Shown: positions 50,445-60,255, counted from the first letter of the stretch. The stretch is 64,000 nucleotides of DNA from Saccharothrix carnea (GCF_003014735.1 NZ_PYAX01000011.1:1-64000); one strand, 5' to 3'. Notes: a model not told the origin generated them from the letters alone. A program made the numbers and translations.

Positions 50445-52052
50445 TTACAGCGGCACGTTGCCGTGCTTGCGGGCCGGGGTGGGGCGGCGTTTGTCGCGGA
50501 GCATGGCCAGGCCGCGGGCGACGGCGGAGCGGGTGTGGGACGGGTCGATGACGTCGTCCACCAGGCCCCGCTCGGCCGCGTAGTACGGGTGGACCAGTTG
50601 CTCGGAGTACTCGGCCAGCAGTTCGGCGCGCAGTGCGTCGGGGTCCGCGGCGGCGGCCAGTTCTTTGCGGAAGATGACGTTCACCGCGCCTTCCGCGCCC
50701 ATCACCGCGATCTCGTTGGTCGGCCAGGCCAGGGACAGGTCCGTGCCGATCGACCTCGAATCCATCACGATGTACGCGCCGCCGTAGGCCTTCCGCACGA
50801 TCACCTGGATCCGCGGCACGGTGGCCTCGCAGTAGGCGTAGAGCAGCTTCGCCCCGTGCCGGATCACGCCCGCGTGCTCCTGCGCCGTCCCCGGCAGGAA
50901 GCCCGGAACGTCCACAAGGGACACCAGAGGGATGCCGAACGCGTCGCAGAACCGCACGAACCGTGCGGCCTTCTGGGACGCCTCGATGTCCAGCACGCCC
51001 GCGAACACCATCGGCTGGTTGCCGACCATGCCCACGACCGCGCCGTCGATCCGCCCGAACGCCACCACGACGTTGCGCGCCCACCCCGCGTGGACTTCGA
51101 GGAACTCCCCGTCGTCCACCAACTCCTCGATCAGCACCCGCATGTCGTAGGGCTTGTTCGGCTCCACGGGCACGATCGAGGCGAACCCGGGCCGCACGTC
51201 GTCCACCGCGCCCACCGGCACGTACGCCGGCGGCGGTTCCAGGTTGTTGGACGGCAGCATGGACACCAGGTAGCGGACGTCCTCCAGGCACGACTCCTCG
51301 TCGTCGTGCACGAACGACGCCACGCCGGACAGCTCGCCGTGCACCGTCGCACCGCCCAGCTCGTCGTGCGTCACCTTCTCCCCCGACACCGCCTGCACGA
51401 CGTCGGGACCGGTCAGGTACATCTGCGCCGTGCCGCGGACCATGAACGTGAAGTCCGCCAACGCGGGCGAGTAGGCGGCGCCGCCAGCGGACGGGCCGAG
51501 CACCACGGCGATCTGCGGTATGACGCCGGACGCCTCGACCTGGCGGCGGAAGATGCCGCCGTAGCCGTCCAGCGCCATCACGCCTTCCTGGATGCGCGCG
51601 CCACCGCTGTCGTTCAGCGCGATGATGGGCGAGCCGGTGTCGATGGCCATGTCCATCACCTTGTGGATCTTCGCCGCGTGCGCCTGGCCGAGCGAACCGC
51701 CGAAGATGGTGAAGTCCTGCGCGTAGACGAACACGCGCCGCCCGTCGATGGTGCCCGAACCGGCCACCACGCCGTCGGTGTGCGGCCGGTGCTCGGACAC
51801 CTTCAACCCGTGCGCCTGGTGCCGCCGGTACAGGTCGATCTCGGTGAACGAACCGGGGTCCAGCAGCAGGTCGAGGCGTTCCCGGGCGGTGCGCTTGCCG
51901 AGCGAGCGCTGGCGGCGCACGGCCTCGGCGTTGGCCACCGCGCGGTCGCGCAGGTCGTCGTTGCGCTCGCGCAGGAGTTCCATGGTGCGCGGTGGCAGCT
52001 CGGGTCGGATGTCCGGGTGCCCGTTGACGCGGTCGATCCCTGACGTGGTCAT
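50445..52052 (-). CDS. Acyl-CoA carboxylase beta subunit (carboxyltransferase)
   Basis: The 535-residue protein matches propionyl/acetyl-CoA carboxylase beta subunits: RQRSLGKRTARERLDLLLDPGSF near the start, FGGSLGQAHAAKIHKVMDMA, LNDSGGARIQEGV (acyl-CoA binding), VVLGPSAGGAAYSPALADF, and LVSLVDVPGFLPGTAQEH near residue 400. It transfers carboxyl from biotin to acetyl- or propionyl-CoA, making malonyl- or methylmalonyl-CoA, the extender for the PKS. No biotin carboxylase alpha subunit is in the window, so it must use one from elsewhere. ATG 52052 overlaps the stop of the epimerase (ATGA). It is the last gene before the terminator. Confidence 0.94.
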   Translation of the reverse strand: MTTSGIDRVNGHPDIRPELPPRTMELLRERNDDLRDRAVANAEAVRRQRSLGKRTARERLDLLLDPGSFTEIDLYRRHQAHGLKVSEHRPHTDGVVAGSGTIDGRRVFVYAQDFTIFGGSLGQAHAAKIHKVMDMAIDTGSPIIALNDSGGARIQEGVMALDGYGGIFRRQVEASGVIPQIAVVLGPSAGGAAYSPALADFTFMVRGTAQMYLTGPDVVQAVSGEKVTHDELGGATVHGELSGVASFVHDDEESCLEDVRYLVSMLPSNNLEPPPAYVPVGAVDDVRPGFASIVPVEPNKPYDMRVLIEELVDDGEFLEVHAGWARNVVVAFGRIDGAVVGMVGNQPMVFAGVLDIEASQKAARFVRFCDAFGIPLVSLVDVPGFLPGTAQEHAGVIRHGAKLLYAYCEATVPRIQVIVRKAYGGAYIVMDSRSIGTDLSLAWPTNEIAVMGAEGAVNVIFRKELAAAADPDALRAELLAEYSEQLVHPYYAAERGLVDDVIDPSHTRSAVARGLAMLRDKRRPTPARKHGNVPL

Positions 52053-53071
52053 CGGCGTCCTGCCTGGCGATCGGTCACCGCACCGGTGTCGGCGAGCCAC
52101 CGCACGGTGTCGGTGACCGTGTCGGCGAACGGACGGGGTTTGTGGCCGAGCGTGCTCGCGGCCGGGTCGACCCGGACCGCCGCGCCGACCGTGGCGATCG
52201 CCCCGTACTCGGCGGGGATGTGCCACGGCCAGGCGGGCTGCACCAGGTCGACGAACCGCCCGACCGGCGTCATCATCGCCGGTGGCAGGAAGGCCGCCGG
52301 CAACGCTCGCCCGGTGGCCTCCCGCACCCCGTCGAGGTACTCCCGCATGGTCAGGTAGTGCCCTGGACCGAAGTGCCTGCCAACAGGATCGGATCCGGTC
52401 ACGTCCTGGGACAGCAGCGCCACGTGCAGCGCCGCCGTGTCCCGCACGTCGCCGATCTGCAGCCCGCCGGCGGGCCACAGCGGCATGATCCCGCGCAACG
52501 TGTTGCGCAGCCGCTCGACCTGGTCGCCGAGCTTCGGGTCGTGCGGCCCGAGGAGGGCCGGTGGGTAGCTCACGACCACCGGCGCCCCCTCTTCCTGGTG
52601 CCGCCGCGCGATGGCCTCCGACGCGGCCTTGGTCGCCGCGTACGGCTCCCGGGTCGTGCCGACCGGCGAGTTCTCGCGGATGACCCGCACACCGGGCCCG
52701 AACAGCGCCGCGATGCTCGACACGTGGACCACGCGCCCCGCACCGGCACGGCGGGCGGCGCCGAGCACCACCTCCGTGCCGTGTGCGTTGGTGCGCAGCA
52801 TCTCCTGCCGCTTGCGCCGGTCGAAGGAGTACACCGAGGCGGCGTGGACCACGGCGTCCGCGCCGCGCACCGCCTCGGCGACCGACCGCTCGTCGGTCAC
52901 GTCCCCGACGACGACGTCCAGCGCGTCGGGTGGCACCTCCAACGGTCGCGTCGCGGCGTCCACCGCGCTCGCGTCCCGGACCAGCAGGCGGACCCGGTGG
53001 CCGGCGCGCACGAGCTCCGCCACCGTGTGCGAGCCGACGAAACCGGTACCTCCGGTGACGGTCACCAGCAT
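52049..53071 (-). CDS. NAD-dependent epimerase/dehydratase (extended SDR)
   Basis: The 340-residue protein begins MLVTVTGGTGFVGSHTVAELVRAGH, a GxxGxxG Rossmann motif. It has VVHVSSIAALFGPG and REPYAATKAASEAIARRH with the YxxxK catalytic pair. It resembles dihydroflavonol-4-reductase-like SDRs, so it probably reduces a carbonyl of the polyketide with NAD(P)H rather than acting on a nucleotide sugar. ATG 53071 has GGGAGGGAG upstream and begins the motif; the frame is open to 53206. It is coupled to the carboxylase. Confidence 0.9.
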   Translation of the reverse strand: MLVTVTGGTGFVGSHTVAELVRAGHRVRLLVRDASAVDAATRPLEVPPDALDVVVGDVTDERSVAEAVRGADAVVHAASVYSFDRRKRQEMLRTNAHGTEVVLGAARRAGAGRVVHVSSIAALFGPGVRVIRENSPVGTTREPYAATKAASEAIARRHQEEGAPVVVSYPPALLGPHDPKLGDQVERLRNTLRGIMPLWPAGGLQIGDVRDTAALHVALLSQDVTGSDPVGRHFGPGHYLTMREYLDGVREATGRALPAAFLPPAMMTPVGRFVDLVQPAWPWHIPAEYGAIATVGAAVRVDPAASTLGHKPRPFADTVTDTVRWLADTGAVTDRQAGRR

Positions 53072-53105
53072 GTGCACTCCCTCCCGAAGCGTGCGGACTT
53101 CGACG

Positions 53106-53612
53106 TCAGACCCGGTGGAACGCGCTGCCGTAGAACAACAGCGCCCCCGAACCACCGCCGCGGCTGCAGCTGAGGACCTGGCCGACGAAGATGGTGTGGT
53201 CGCCACCGTCGTAGAACTGCACCAGCTCGCACTCCAGCCAGGCCAGCGACCCGGTCAGCAGCGGCGCGCCGCTGTGCGGTCCCTCCATCCAGTCGACCGC
53301 GTCGAACTGCTCCGGCCCGAGCGGGCGGCGCTTGTCGGCGAAGTACTTGGCGGTGTCCCGCTGGTCGGCGCCCATGATCGACACGCCGAACCGCTTGGTG
53401 TTGCCGATCGCCTCGTGCATCACCGCCGAGCGGGAGATGCAGCACAGTACCAGCGGCGGGTCCAGCGAGACCGACGTGAACGCGTTCGCCGTCATGCCGT
53501 GCGCGTGCTCGCCACCGACCGTCAACACCGTGACCCCGGTCGCGAACAGGGACATGGCGTCCCGCAGCGAGGTCTCCTCCATCGTGGGTGCCGCCTCGTA
53601 CATGTCCGTCAT
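53106..53612 (-). CDS. Flavin reductase-like protein (SgcE6 type)
   Basis: The 168-residue protein fits the flavin reductase-like domain: LRDAMSLFATGVTVLTV, then GMTANAFTSVSLDPPLVLCCISR, DTAKYFADKRR, and ALLFYGSAFHRV at the end. Similar proteins (SgcE6) occur in enediyne clusters and supply reduced FAD to a two-component monooxygenase. No partner oxygenase of that type is seen here. ATG 53612 overlaps the stop of the thioesterase (ATGA). GGGGGG precedes the start. Confidence 0.9.
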   Translation of the reverse strand: MTDMYEAAPTMEETSLRDAMSLFATGVTVLTVGGEHAHGMTANAFTSVSLDPPLVLCCISRSAVMHEAIGNTKRFGVSIMGADQRDTAKYFADKRRPLGPEQFDAVDWMEGPHSGAPLLTGSLAWLECELVQFYDGGDHTIFVGQVLSCSRGGGSGALLFYGSAFHRV

Positions 53613-54067
53613 CCCCCCAGCCCGGCGCGGGCCAGCACCGGGGTCTCGGCGTAGGGCGCGAGCGCCTTGCGCAGGTCGTCGGGCACCCGCGAGGGCACCG
53701 TGTTGGTGTTCGGGCCGCGCATGCACGCGATCCGCTGCCTGCCCTTGGCGACCAGGAGTTCCTGGCCGTCGGTGACCTTGACGTAGTCGAACGAGAACTG
53801 GATCTGCGTCTGGGTCAGCTCCTCCAGCCGCATCCGCACCGACAGCTCGTCGAAGAGCGTGATCTCGGAGAAGAACTCGCACTCCACCTTGAGGGTGAAC
53901 AGCTTGAGGTCGTCCTGGAGGTCCCGGAGCACGCTCGGCGCGTTCTCCTTGAGGAACATCTCCCGGCACCGGCCCTGCCACCGCAGGTAGTTCACGTAGT
54001 ACACGTTGCCGACGAGGTTGGTCTCCTCGAAGCCGACCGTGTGGCGGATCTCGTAGTAGTTCGACAC
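53609..54067 (-). CDS. Hot-dog thioesterase of the enediyne PKS type (SgcE10/CalE7/DynE7-like)
   Basis: The 152-residue protein has YEIRHTVGFEETNLVGNVYYVNYLRWQGR, the signature N-terminal segment of enediyne PKS thioesterases, followed by LKVECEFFSEITLFDELSVRMRLEEL. In enediyne systems this enzyme releases the linear polyene from the PKS by hydrolysis and decarboxylation. GTG 54067 follows the PKS stop by one base and has GGAGGA 5 bases upstream, so the two are translated together. Conservation of this pair strongly supports the PKS assignment. Confidence 0.92.
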   Translation of the reverse strand: MSNYYEIRHTVGFEETNLVGNVYYVNYLRWQGRCREMFLKENAPSVLRDLQDDLKLFTLKVECEFFSEITLFDELSVRMRLEELTQTQIQFSFDYVKVTDGQELLVAKGRQRIACMRGPNTNTVPSRVPDDLRKALAPYAETPVLARAGLGG

Positions 54068-54068
54068 G

Positions 54069-57000
54069 TCAGTCCTCCTTGCCCACGAGCACCGCGAACA
54101 CCACCGGCTCGGACCGGTCGACGATCGTGGTGACCCAGGTGGCGACCTTGGCGTCGCCGGTCGACAGCACGGCCCAGCCGTCCGGGTGGACCCGGTCGAC
54201 CGTCAGCGCCTGCGTGGTGGAACCGGTCTTGCGCAGGCACTCCAGAGCACTCCAGACCCGCGTGCCCGAGATGGCGGCCGTCTCGCCGGCCTCGGTGGTG
54301 AGCAGGTCGCGCACGGCGATCAGGTCGTCGCCGAGCAGGGCGGTCCAGTCCTCTTCGGCCCGGGCCACGGCTTCCTCGACGTCCACGCCGATCGTGCCGC
54401 CGGCCGCGGCCACGGCGAACGTGACGCCCGCGCTGTGCGACGCGGACACCTCGGCGCCGTCGACCTCGGGCTTGCCATCGGGCCGGTAGCGCACCTCGAC
54501 GGGCCGGTCCAGCGCCCGGCCGAGCGCGAGCGCGGTCTGCGCACGGCGTTCCGGGGTCGCGTCGGTCGGGTCGGGCTCCACGACGACCGCGCGGCTGCCG
54601 CCCAGGACCCGCTCCAGCGAGCGCTCCAGGTACGAGCCGAGCATGGTCGGCGTCCACGGTCCCGCGCCGTCGCGCTTGCGCACGGCCCGCAGCACCAGCC
54701 CTTCCCACCGCTCGACGAGCCTGCCATCGGGGTCGCGCACGTCGATGTCGTAGGTGTAGCTGTCGCCGTCCTGCGACCGCTCGCGGGCGTCCAGCACCAC
54801 GTACTGGGCCAGCTGGTCGACCGGCGCGGCCAGGTAGAGCCGCTCCACGCTCTGCGGCAGCAGCGTGGCGTCGGGGACGCAGCACTGGATGGCGTGCATC
54901 ATCACGTCCCGCGTGCCCGGATCGGCCAGCATCCGGTCCTGCGGCAGGAACGGGGCGAACCAGGAGGCGACGGACGTGGTGGCGACCTCGGCCACCGCGT
55001 GCCGCGCGCTCGCCCGCCGGTAGCCCTGCAGCCGCTGGAACCGCTTGCCCTGGAACAGGACGCTGCCGTACAGCTCGGTGACCGGGTCGACCGGCACGAG
55101 CGGCAGCACGGGCGCGCCGTCGACCACGTCACCGGGGATCTCCGGCCGCGGGAACCGCAGCCTGGCCCGGAAGTGGTCGGCGGAGAACCCGGTGTCCTCG
55201 GCCCGGATGGCGACGTCCACCGTCTCGGCGTCACGGGCGAGCGCGGCGATCCGCACCGTCAGCGAGCCGCCCGGCCGCACGACCACCGGCCGCAGGAACT
55301 CGACGCCCTCCAGCATCGGCGGCGCGTCGTGCCCGGTCAGGGCACTGGCCACCTGGGTCATCGCCTCCATGCCGATCACGGCCGGGAACAGCAGGTCGCC
55401 TTCGAGGAGGTGGTCGCCCAGGTACGGGTCGCTGCCGTCGGACAGGTCGGCCTCGGTGACCAGCTCCACCGCCGGGTAGTGGACCAGGACGCGGTCCACG
55501 AACCGGGCCAGCGGCAGCTCGGTGCTCGCCATCTCCAACGTCGGCAGGCCCGCGGCACGGCCGGAGACCACCAGCACGGGGCCCACGGTCGGGTCGGCCA
55601 GCACCTCGCGGAGCACCGCGATGCCCGCGTCGGTGGAGATCGGCGTGATGCCGTCGCGCATCAGCGCCTCGACCACGCCCAGCCGCTCGCCCATGCCCGC
55701 GCCGGACCAGACCGACCACTCCAGGGCGAGCACCCGTGCCTGCGGGTGCTTCACGCCGAAGTCGACGGTCAGCTCGGACATCCAGTCGTTGGCGGTGGAG
55801 TAGTGCGCCTCACCGCGCAGGCCCGCCCGGCCGATGATGCTGCCGAACGTGACCAGGAGCTTGATGCGCTCCGGGTCCACGGCGTCGAGCACCGCGTTCA
55901 GGCCGGTGATCTTCGGCGCCAGCGTGGCGTGGAAGTCCTGCTCGGACAGCCCGGTCAGCGCCTTGGGCTCGTTGCGGCCCGCGCCGTGCAGCACGGCGGT
56001 CACCTCGCCCAGCTCGGCGCGGAACTTCGCCACCGCGACGGCGATCTGCTCGGCGGAGGTCACGTCGGCCCGCTCGTAGCGGTGCTTGATGCCGGCCGCG
56101 GTCATCCGGGCGAGGTTGGCCGCCAGCTCGGGGTCGGCGGCGGGGTCGGCCCGGCCGATCAGCGCCAGGGACGCGCCCGAGTCGGTCGCCATCGCGATGG
56201 CGCACTCGGCCGTGATGCCCTTGCCGCCGCCGGTGACCAGCAGCACGTCACCGGAGTCCAGCGGAGTCCCTTCCGCCTGGCCGGACACCGCCCGCAGCAC
56301 CGGCACGGTCCGCACGCCATCGGCGTCGTACCGCACCTGCGAGAAGCCGGTCGTGGCCGCGACCTCGGCCGCCACCCGGCGCACCGCGTCGGTGTCGTCC
56401 GCCAGGTCCACCAGCGTCACCGGGATGTGCGGCGCCTCCAGGTGCAGCGTGCGGGCCAGGCCCGACGCGCCCAGCTTGTGCTGCACGACCGCGAGCCTGC
56501 GACCGGACGCCAGCACGTCGCGCGCCGCCTCCAGGAACAGACCGACGTGCGCGTCACCGCCCTCCGGCGGCAGCAGCAGGAGCACGCCGTCACCGGGCAG
56601 GCCGGCCTTCAGCGGCTCGGCCAGCGGGTGGCCTTCGGGTGCGTGAACGGTCCACTCGCCCACCGGTCCCGGCTTGGCCGCCACCAGCTCGCGCTCGACG
56701 TGCTCGACCAGGAACGGCCGCACCCACGGCGCCACACCCGGCACCTCGCCGTTGTCGCGTTCGTCGGCGTGCGCGGTGTCGGCCAGGTTGTCGATCAGCT
56801 CGGCCAGCTCGCCCATCCGCACGGTGGCGAAGTTGGTCGTGCCCTCCAGGGCCGGGCGGCCCAGGCTGCGGGTGACCTCGTTGACCAGCTGGCCGACCGT
56901 GATCGAGCTCAGGTGCAGGTCGTCCAGCGGGTGGGTGTCCGCGGTGATGGCCTCCAGCGGCAGCTCGACCCGCTGAGCGGCCAGCCGGCGCAGCAGTTCC

Positions 57001-59819
57001 AGCGTCGACTCGCCATCGGAGCCCGCGGCGGGCTGCGACGCCGTCTTGGCGGGCGCCGTGGCGCTCTCGGCGGTGAGCAGGCCCGCGTCGAGGGCCGGAG
57101 CCGTCTCGCACGGGCTGGCCAGGAACGTCATCGAGCCGTCCAGCGGCAGGTCGCGCGCGACCCGGTCGCTGAACAGGGCTTCCGCGCGGACCGGCGCGCC
57201 CAGCACGTGCGCGGCGGCGACGACGGTCAGCAGCGACGTGAGCGACCCGCTGTCGGTGTCCACCGAGAGCGCCGCCTTGTCGGGCGCGATCTCCTCCAGC
57301 AGGCCGGTGAGCACGCGGCCGGGACCGACCTCGACGACCAGGTCGGCGATGGCGGCGGCCTTGGCCACGGCCTCGTGGAACCGGACCGGGAGGGTGATCT
57401 GGTCGCGCAACAGCGCGCGCAGGTCGGTGCCCGCGCCGAGCACGTCACCGGTGACGGTGGAGTGCACCGGGCGGATCAGCCTGCCGAAGTCGAAGTCGAC
57501 CAGCCGCTCCTCCATCGCGTCGGCCGCCGGGGACACCAGCGGCGAGTGGAACGCGTGGGAGACGTTGATGCGGGTGGCCTGCACGCCCTCGGTCCGCGCC
57601 ACCGCGACCACCCGGTCCACGGCCTCGGCCGGGCCGGACAGCACGGTCTGCTTCGGGCCGTTGTAGCCCGCGATCACGACGTCCTCGCCGGCCGCCAGCT
57701 CCAGCGCCCGCTCGGGCGTCGCGCCCAGGCCCGCCATCGCGCCGCCGCCCTGGCTCGCGCTCGCCATGACGCGCCCGCGCTCGGCGGCCAGCGACAGCAC
57801 CCGGTTGGCGTTGAGCGCGCCGCCCCAGTGCACGGCGGTCAGCTCGCCGAGGCTGTGCCCGACCGCGGTGTGCGCCTCGATGCCCAGCTCCCGCAGCACC
57901 TTCAGCGCGGCCAGCGACCCGGCGACGATGCGCGGCTGCGCGACCTCCGTGGCGACCTGGTCACCGTCGACCGGCAGGTTCGCCTCGCCGAAGACCTCCT
58001 CCGCGACGGGGAAGCGGCGGCGGATGGCGCCGACCGCGCCCCGGCCGGAACCCTGGCCCGGGAACAGGAACGCCAGCCGCGGCGCGTCGGCCCGGTCGTC
58101 CAGGAACACGCCGTCCGCCGGGTCGAACAGGGTGCCGCCCTCGCTCACCGCGACCATCAGCTTCGCGACCTTGCGCCCGGCTTCCTCGGGTGTGCGGGCC
58201 ACGACCGCGCCGCGCAGCGACTCGCCGGTGAGCCGTGCGGCCAGGGCCGAGGCCAGGTCGCCCAGCTCCGCGAACGCGAGCTTCGGCAGCAGCGCGGCCA
58301 CCTCGGCCACGCGGTCCTTCAGCGCCGTGCGGTCCGGCGCGTCGAACAGCAGCACCTCGACGTCCTGGCGACCGGCGACCAGCGCCTTCGTGCGGGCGTC
58401 GAGGCGCTCGCGGCGGGTCGCGTCGGGCGCGGCCTCCAGCGCGATGTGGGTGTTGATGCCGCCGAAGCCCATGGCCGACACGCCGGCGCGCACCGGGTGG
58501 TCCTCCGGCCACAGCTCGGCCTCGGACGGCACGTACATGACGGCGTTGTCGGCGGCCAGCTTCGGGTGCGGGTCGAAGTGCCCGGTGCCCGGCGGGATGA
58601 CCTGGTGGTGCACGGCGAGCGCCGCCTTGATCAGCCCGGCGACGCCCGCCGCGGCCTTGGTGTGCCCGAAGTTGCCCTTGACGGTGCTCAGCGCGGCGGG
58701 CCTGGCCTGCGGGTCGGCGGCGCGGCGGGCCGAGGACAGCGCCTCGATCTCGGTCTCGTCGCCCAGTGCCGTGCCGGTGCCGTGGCCCTCGAAGTAGGAC
58801 ACGGTCTCCAGGCCGTAGCCGGCGCGGCCGTAGGCGCGGTGCAGGGCCAGGCGGTGGCCGTCGGCCTCGGGGCGGGTGATGCCGCCCTTGCCGTCCGACG
58901 AGACGCCCCAGCCCGCGATCGTGGCGTAGATGCGCATGTCCTTGGCCAACGCGTCCTCTTCGCGCATCAGCACCAGGGAACCCGCGCCCTCGCCCGGCCA
59001 GAAACCGTTGGAGTTCTTGTCGTAGACCTTCATCACGTCCTTGGCCAGCGCGCCGGTCTTGGCGAAGCCGATGACCTCGAACGGGTCGATGGACAGGTCG
59101 ACGCCGCCCGCGATGGCCACGTCCATGTCGCCCTCGACGAGCGACTTGGCGGCCGTGGCGACCGACAGCAGCGACGACGAGCACGCGCCGTCGACGGTGT
59201 AGCCGCCGCCGCGCAGGTCGAAGTAGTTGCAGATGCGGCCCGCGATGGTGTTGGCCAGACCGCCTGCCAGGGTGTCCTCGTCGATCTCCGGGAACGGGGC
59301 CTTGTAGTCCACCTCGAGCTCGCGCAGGAAGCCCGCGACCTCCTCCTCGGGCCAGCCCTTGGCCGTCAGCGCCGCGGCGACCGTGCGCCGCACGTAGGGC
59401 CAGCGCAGCCGCATCACGTTCGCGCGGGAGAACTCACCGGTGAGGCTGTTGCCCAGCACCACGCCGGTGCTCTGCTTGGGCAGGCCCTCGGCGTCCGGGA
59501 ATCCCGCGTCGGCCAGCGCCTGGGAGGTCACGTCGAGTGCCAACCAGTGCGTCATGTCCGTGGAGCGGAACGTGCTGCCGGCCACGCGGTAGCGAACCCG
59601 GTCGAACTCGAAGTCGCGCAGCACCGCCGCCATCTTGGCGTAGAAGCGGTCCGGCGCTTCGGGGTTGGGGTCGTAGTAGTCCGCCTGGTTCATCCGCTCG
59701 TCGGGCAGCCTGCGGAAGGCCCGACGACCGGCCAGGACGTTCTCCCACAGTTCCCCGGTGGAACCGGCATCGGGGTAGCGCAGGCCGATGCCGACGATTG
59801 CGATCCGCTCACTGCTCAT
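54069..59819 (-). CDS. Iterative enediyne-type polyketide synthase (PKSE)
   Basis: The 1916-residue protein shows KS-AT-ACP-KR-DH-PPTase. KS has Cys213 (VDGACSSSLL), His346 (EGHGTGT) and His386 (NFGHTKAA). AT has Ser656 (GHSLGE) and later SHAFHSP. ACP has DLHLSSITVGQ near 967-977 for the phosphopantetheine serine. KR has VTGGGKGITAE from about 1195 with Tyr1340 and Asn1344. DH has DPYLGDHLLEGD near 1465, its His at 1470. The last ~200 residues are a fused phosphopantetheinyl transferase (GVDVEEAVARAEEDW). Length and order match enediyne PKSEs, which build a conjugated heptaene from malonyl-CoA and activate their own ACP. ATG 59819 begins the conserved SSERIAIVGIG; the frame opens upstream. 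It heads a coupled five-gene operon. Confidence 0.95.
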   Translation of the reverse strand: MSSERIAIVGIGLRYPDAGSTGELWENVLAGRRAFRRLPDERMNQADYYDPNPEAPDRFYAKMAAVLRDFEFDRVRYRVAGSTFRSTDMTHWLALDVTSQALADAGFPDAEGLPKQSTGVVLGNSLTGEFSRANVMRLRWPYVRRTVAAALTAKGWPEEEVAGFLRELEVDYKAPFPEIDEDTLAGGLANTIAGRICNYFDLRGGGYTVDGACSSSLLSVATAAKSLVEGDMDVAIAGGVDLSIDPFEVIGFAKTGALAKDVMKVYDKNSNGFWPGEGAGSLVLMREEDALAKDMRIYATIAGWGVSSDGKGGITRPEADGHRLALHRAYGRAGYGLETVSYFEGHGTGTALGDETEIEALSSARRAADPQARPAALSTVKGNFGHTKAAAGVAGLIKAALAVHHQVIPPGTGHFDPHPKLAADNAVMYVPSEAELWPEDHPVRAGVSAMGFGGINTHIALEAAPDATRRERLDARTKALVAGRQDVEVLLFDAPDRTALKDRVAEVAALLPKLAFAELGDLASALAARLTGESLRGAVVARTPEEAGRKVAKLMVAVSEGGTLFDPADGVFLDDRADAPRLAFLFPGQGSGRGAVGAIRRRFPVAEEVFGEANLPVDGDQVATEVAQPRIVAGSLAALKVLRELGIEAHTAVGHSLGELTAVHWGGALNANRVLSLAAERGRVMASASQGGGAMAGLGATPERALELAAGEDVVIAGYNGPKQTVLSGPAEAVDRVVAVARTEGVQATRINVSHAFHSPLVSPAADAMEERLVDFDFGRLIRPVHSTVTGDVLGAGTDLRALLRDQITLPVRFHEAVAKAAAIADLVVEVGPGRVLTGLLEEIAPDKAALSVDTDSGSLTSLLTVVAAAHVLGAPVRAEALFSDRVARDLPLDGSMTFLASPCETAPALDAGLLTAESATAPAKTASQPAAGSDGESTLELLRRLAAQRVELPLEAITADTHPLDDLHLSSITVGQLVNEVTRSLGRPALEGTTNFATVRMGELAELIDNLADTAHADERDNGEVPGVAPWVRPFLVEHVERELVAAKPGPVGEWTVHAPEGHPLAEPLKAGLPGDGVLLLLPPEGGDAHVGLFLEAARDVLASGRRLAVVQHKLGASGLARTLHLEAPHIPVTLVDLADDTDAVRRVAAEVAATTGFSQVRYDADGVRTVPVLRAVSGQAEGTPLDSGDVLLVTGGGKGITAECAIAMATDSGASLALIGRADPAADPELAANLARMTAAGIKHRYERADVTSAEQIAVAVAKFRAELGEVTAVLHGAGRNEPKALTGLSEQDFHATLAPKITGLNAVLDAVDPERIKLLVTFGSIIGRAGLRGEAHYSTANDWMSELTVDFGVKHPQARVLALEWSVWSGAGMGERLGVVEALMRDGITPISTDAGIAVLREVLADPTVGPVLVVSGRAAGLPTLEMASTELPLARFVDRVLVHYPAVELVTEADLSDGSDPYLGDHLLEGDLLFPAVIGMEAMTQVASALTGHDAPPMLEGVEFLRPVVVRPGGSLTVRIAALARDAETVDVAIRAEDTGFSADHFRARLRFPRPEIPGDVVDGAPVLPLVPVDPVTELYGSVLFQGKRFQRLQGYRRASARHAVAEVATTSVASWFAPFLPQDRMLADPGTRDVMMHAIQCCVPDATLLPQSVERLYLAAPVDQLAQYVVLDARERSQDGDSYTYDIDVRDPDGRLVERWEGLVLRAVRKRDGAGPWTPTMLGSYLERSLERVLGGSRAVVVEPDPTDATPERRAQTALALGRALDRPVEVRYRPDGKPEVDGAEVSASHSAGVTFAVAAAGGTIGVDVEEAVARAEEDWTALLGDDLIAVRDLLTTEAGETAAISGTRVWSALECLRKTGSTTQALTVDRVHPDGWAVLSTGDAKVATWVTTIVDRSEPVVFAVLVGKED

Positions 59820-60255
59820 GCTTTCACCGTCTTTGAGGACATCGGGGGCTGGATGGTCCGAAAAAGCGGCCGCACCACAAAAATACAAAGGCGCGACACT
59901 GGGAAAAATGTGTGCAACGTAAATACTGCACGACCACCCGACGACGTTGCTTCTCCGATTTTGCCCTGCTGACCTGCGCTTTTTCCATAACAGCGTGATT
60001 CGAATTCCCGGGCCACGGCGGGGCACGTCGTGCCACCGCCCGGACCGCCGCGCTCCACCCTTCGCCGACCGCCGACCTGCGGACTCCGCCCGACCACACA
60101 CCCGATCGCCGGCGACAAGGGCCGATCGGCCCAGCATGTGCGCACACCGGAAGAAGGAATCTATCCATAACACTGGGATGCTTTGCGGGCCACCACCACG
60201 GTCACCGGCAGCGGCTCCCCGTCGGCCGGCCCGCATCGCTCCGGAGAGGGATCAC
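59820..60255. promoter_or_regulatory. Bidirectional promoter region between PKS and membrane protein genes
   Basis: This 436-bp gap is AT-richer than the rest (for example around 59870-59900). It holds no gene. It contains CCATAACAGCG near 59985 and CCATAACACTG near 60165; on the minus strand these read GTTATGGA, the same core as at 50065-50108. An 11-base string (CCATAACACTG) is identical between 60165-60175 and 50067-50077. A GGAGAGGG ribosome site serves the rightward gene. Promoter boxes could not be assigned with confidence. Confidence 0.6.

Noticed and set aside
54186..59972. A 1928-codon open frame antisense to the PKS
   Set aside because: It is a shadow of the high-GC codon pattern: Arg/Val/His/Gly-rich composition, no recognisable domain, and fully opposite a clear PKS.
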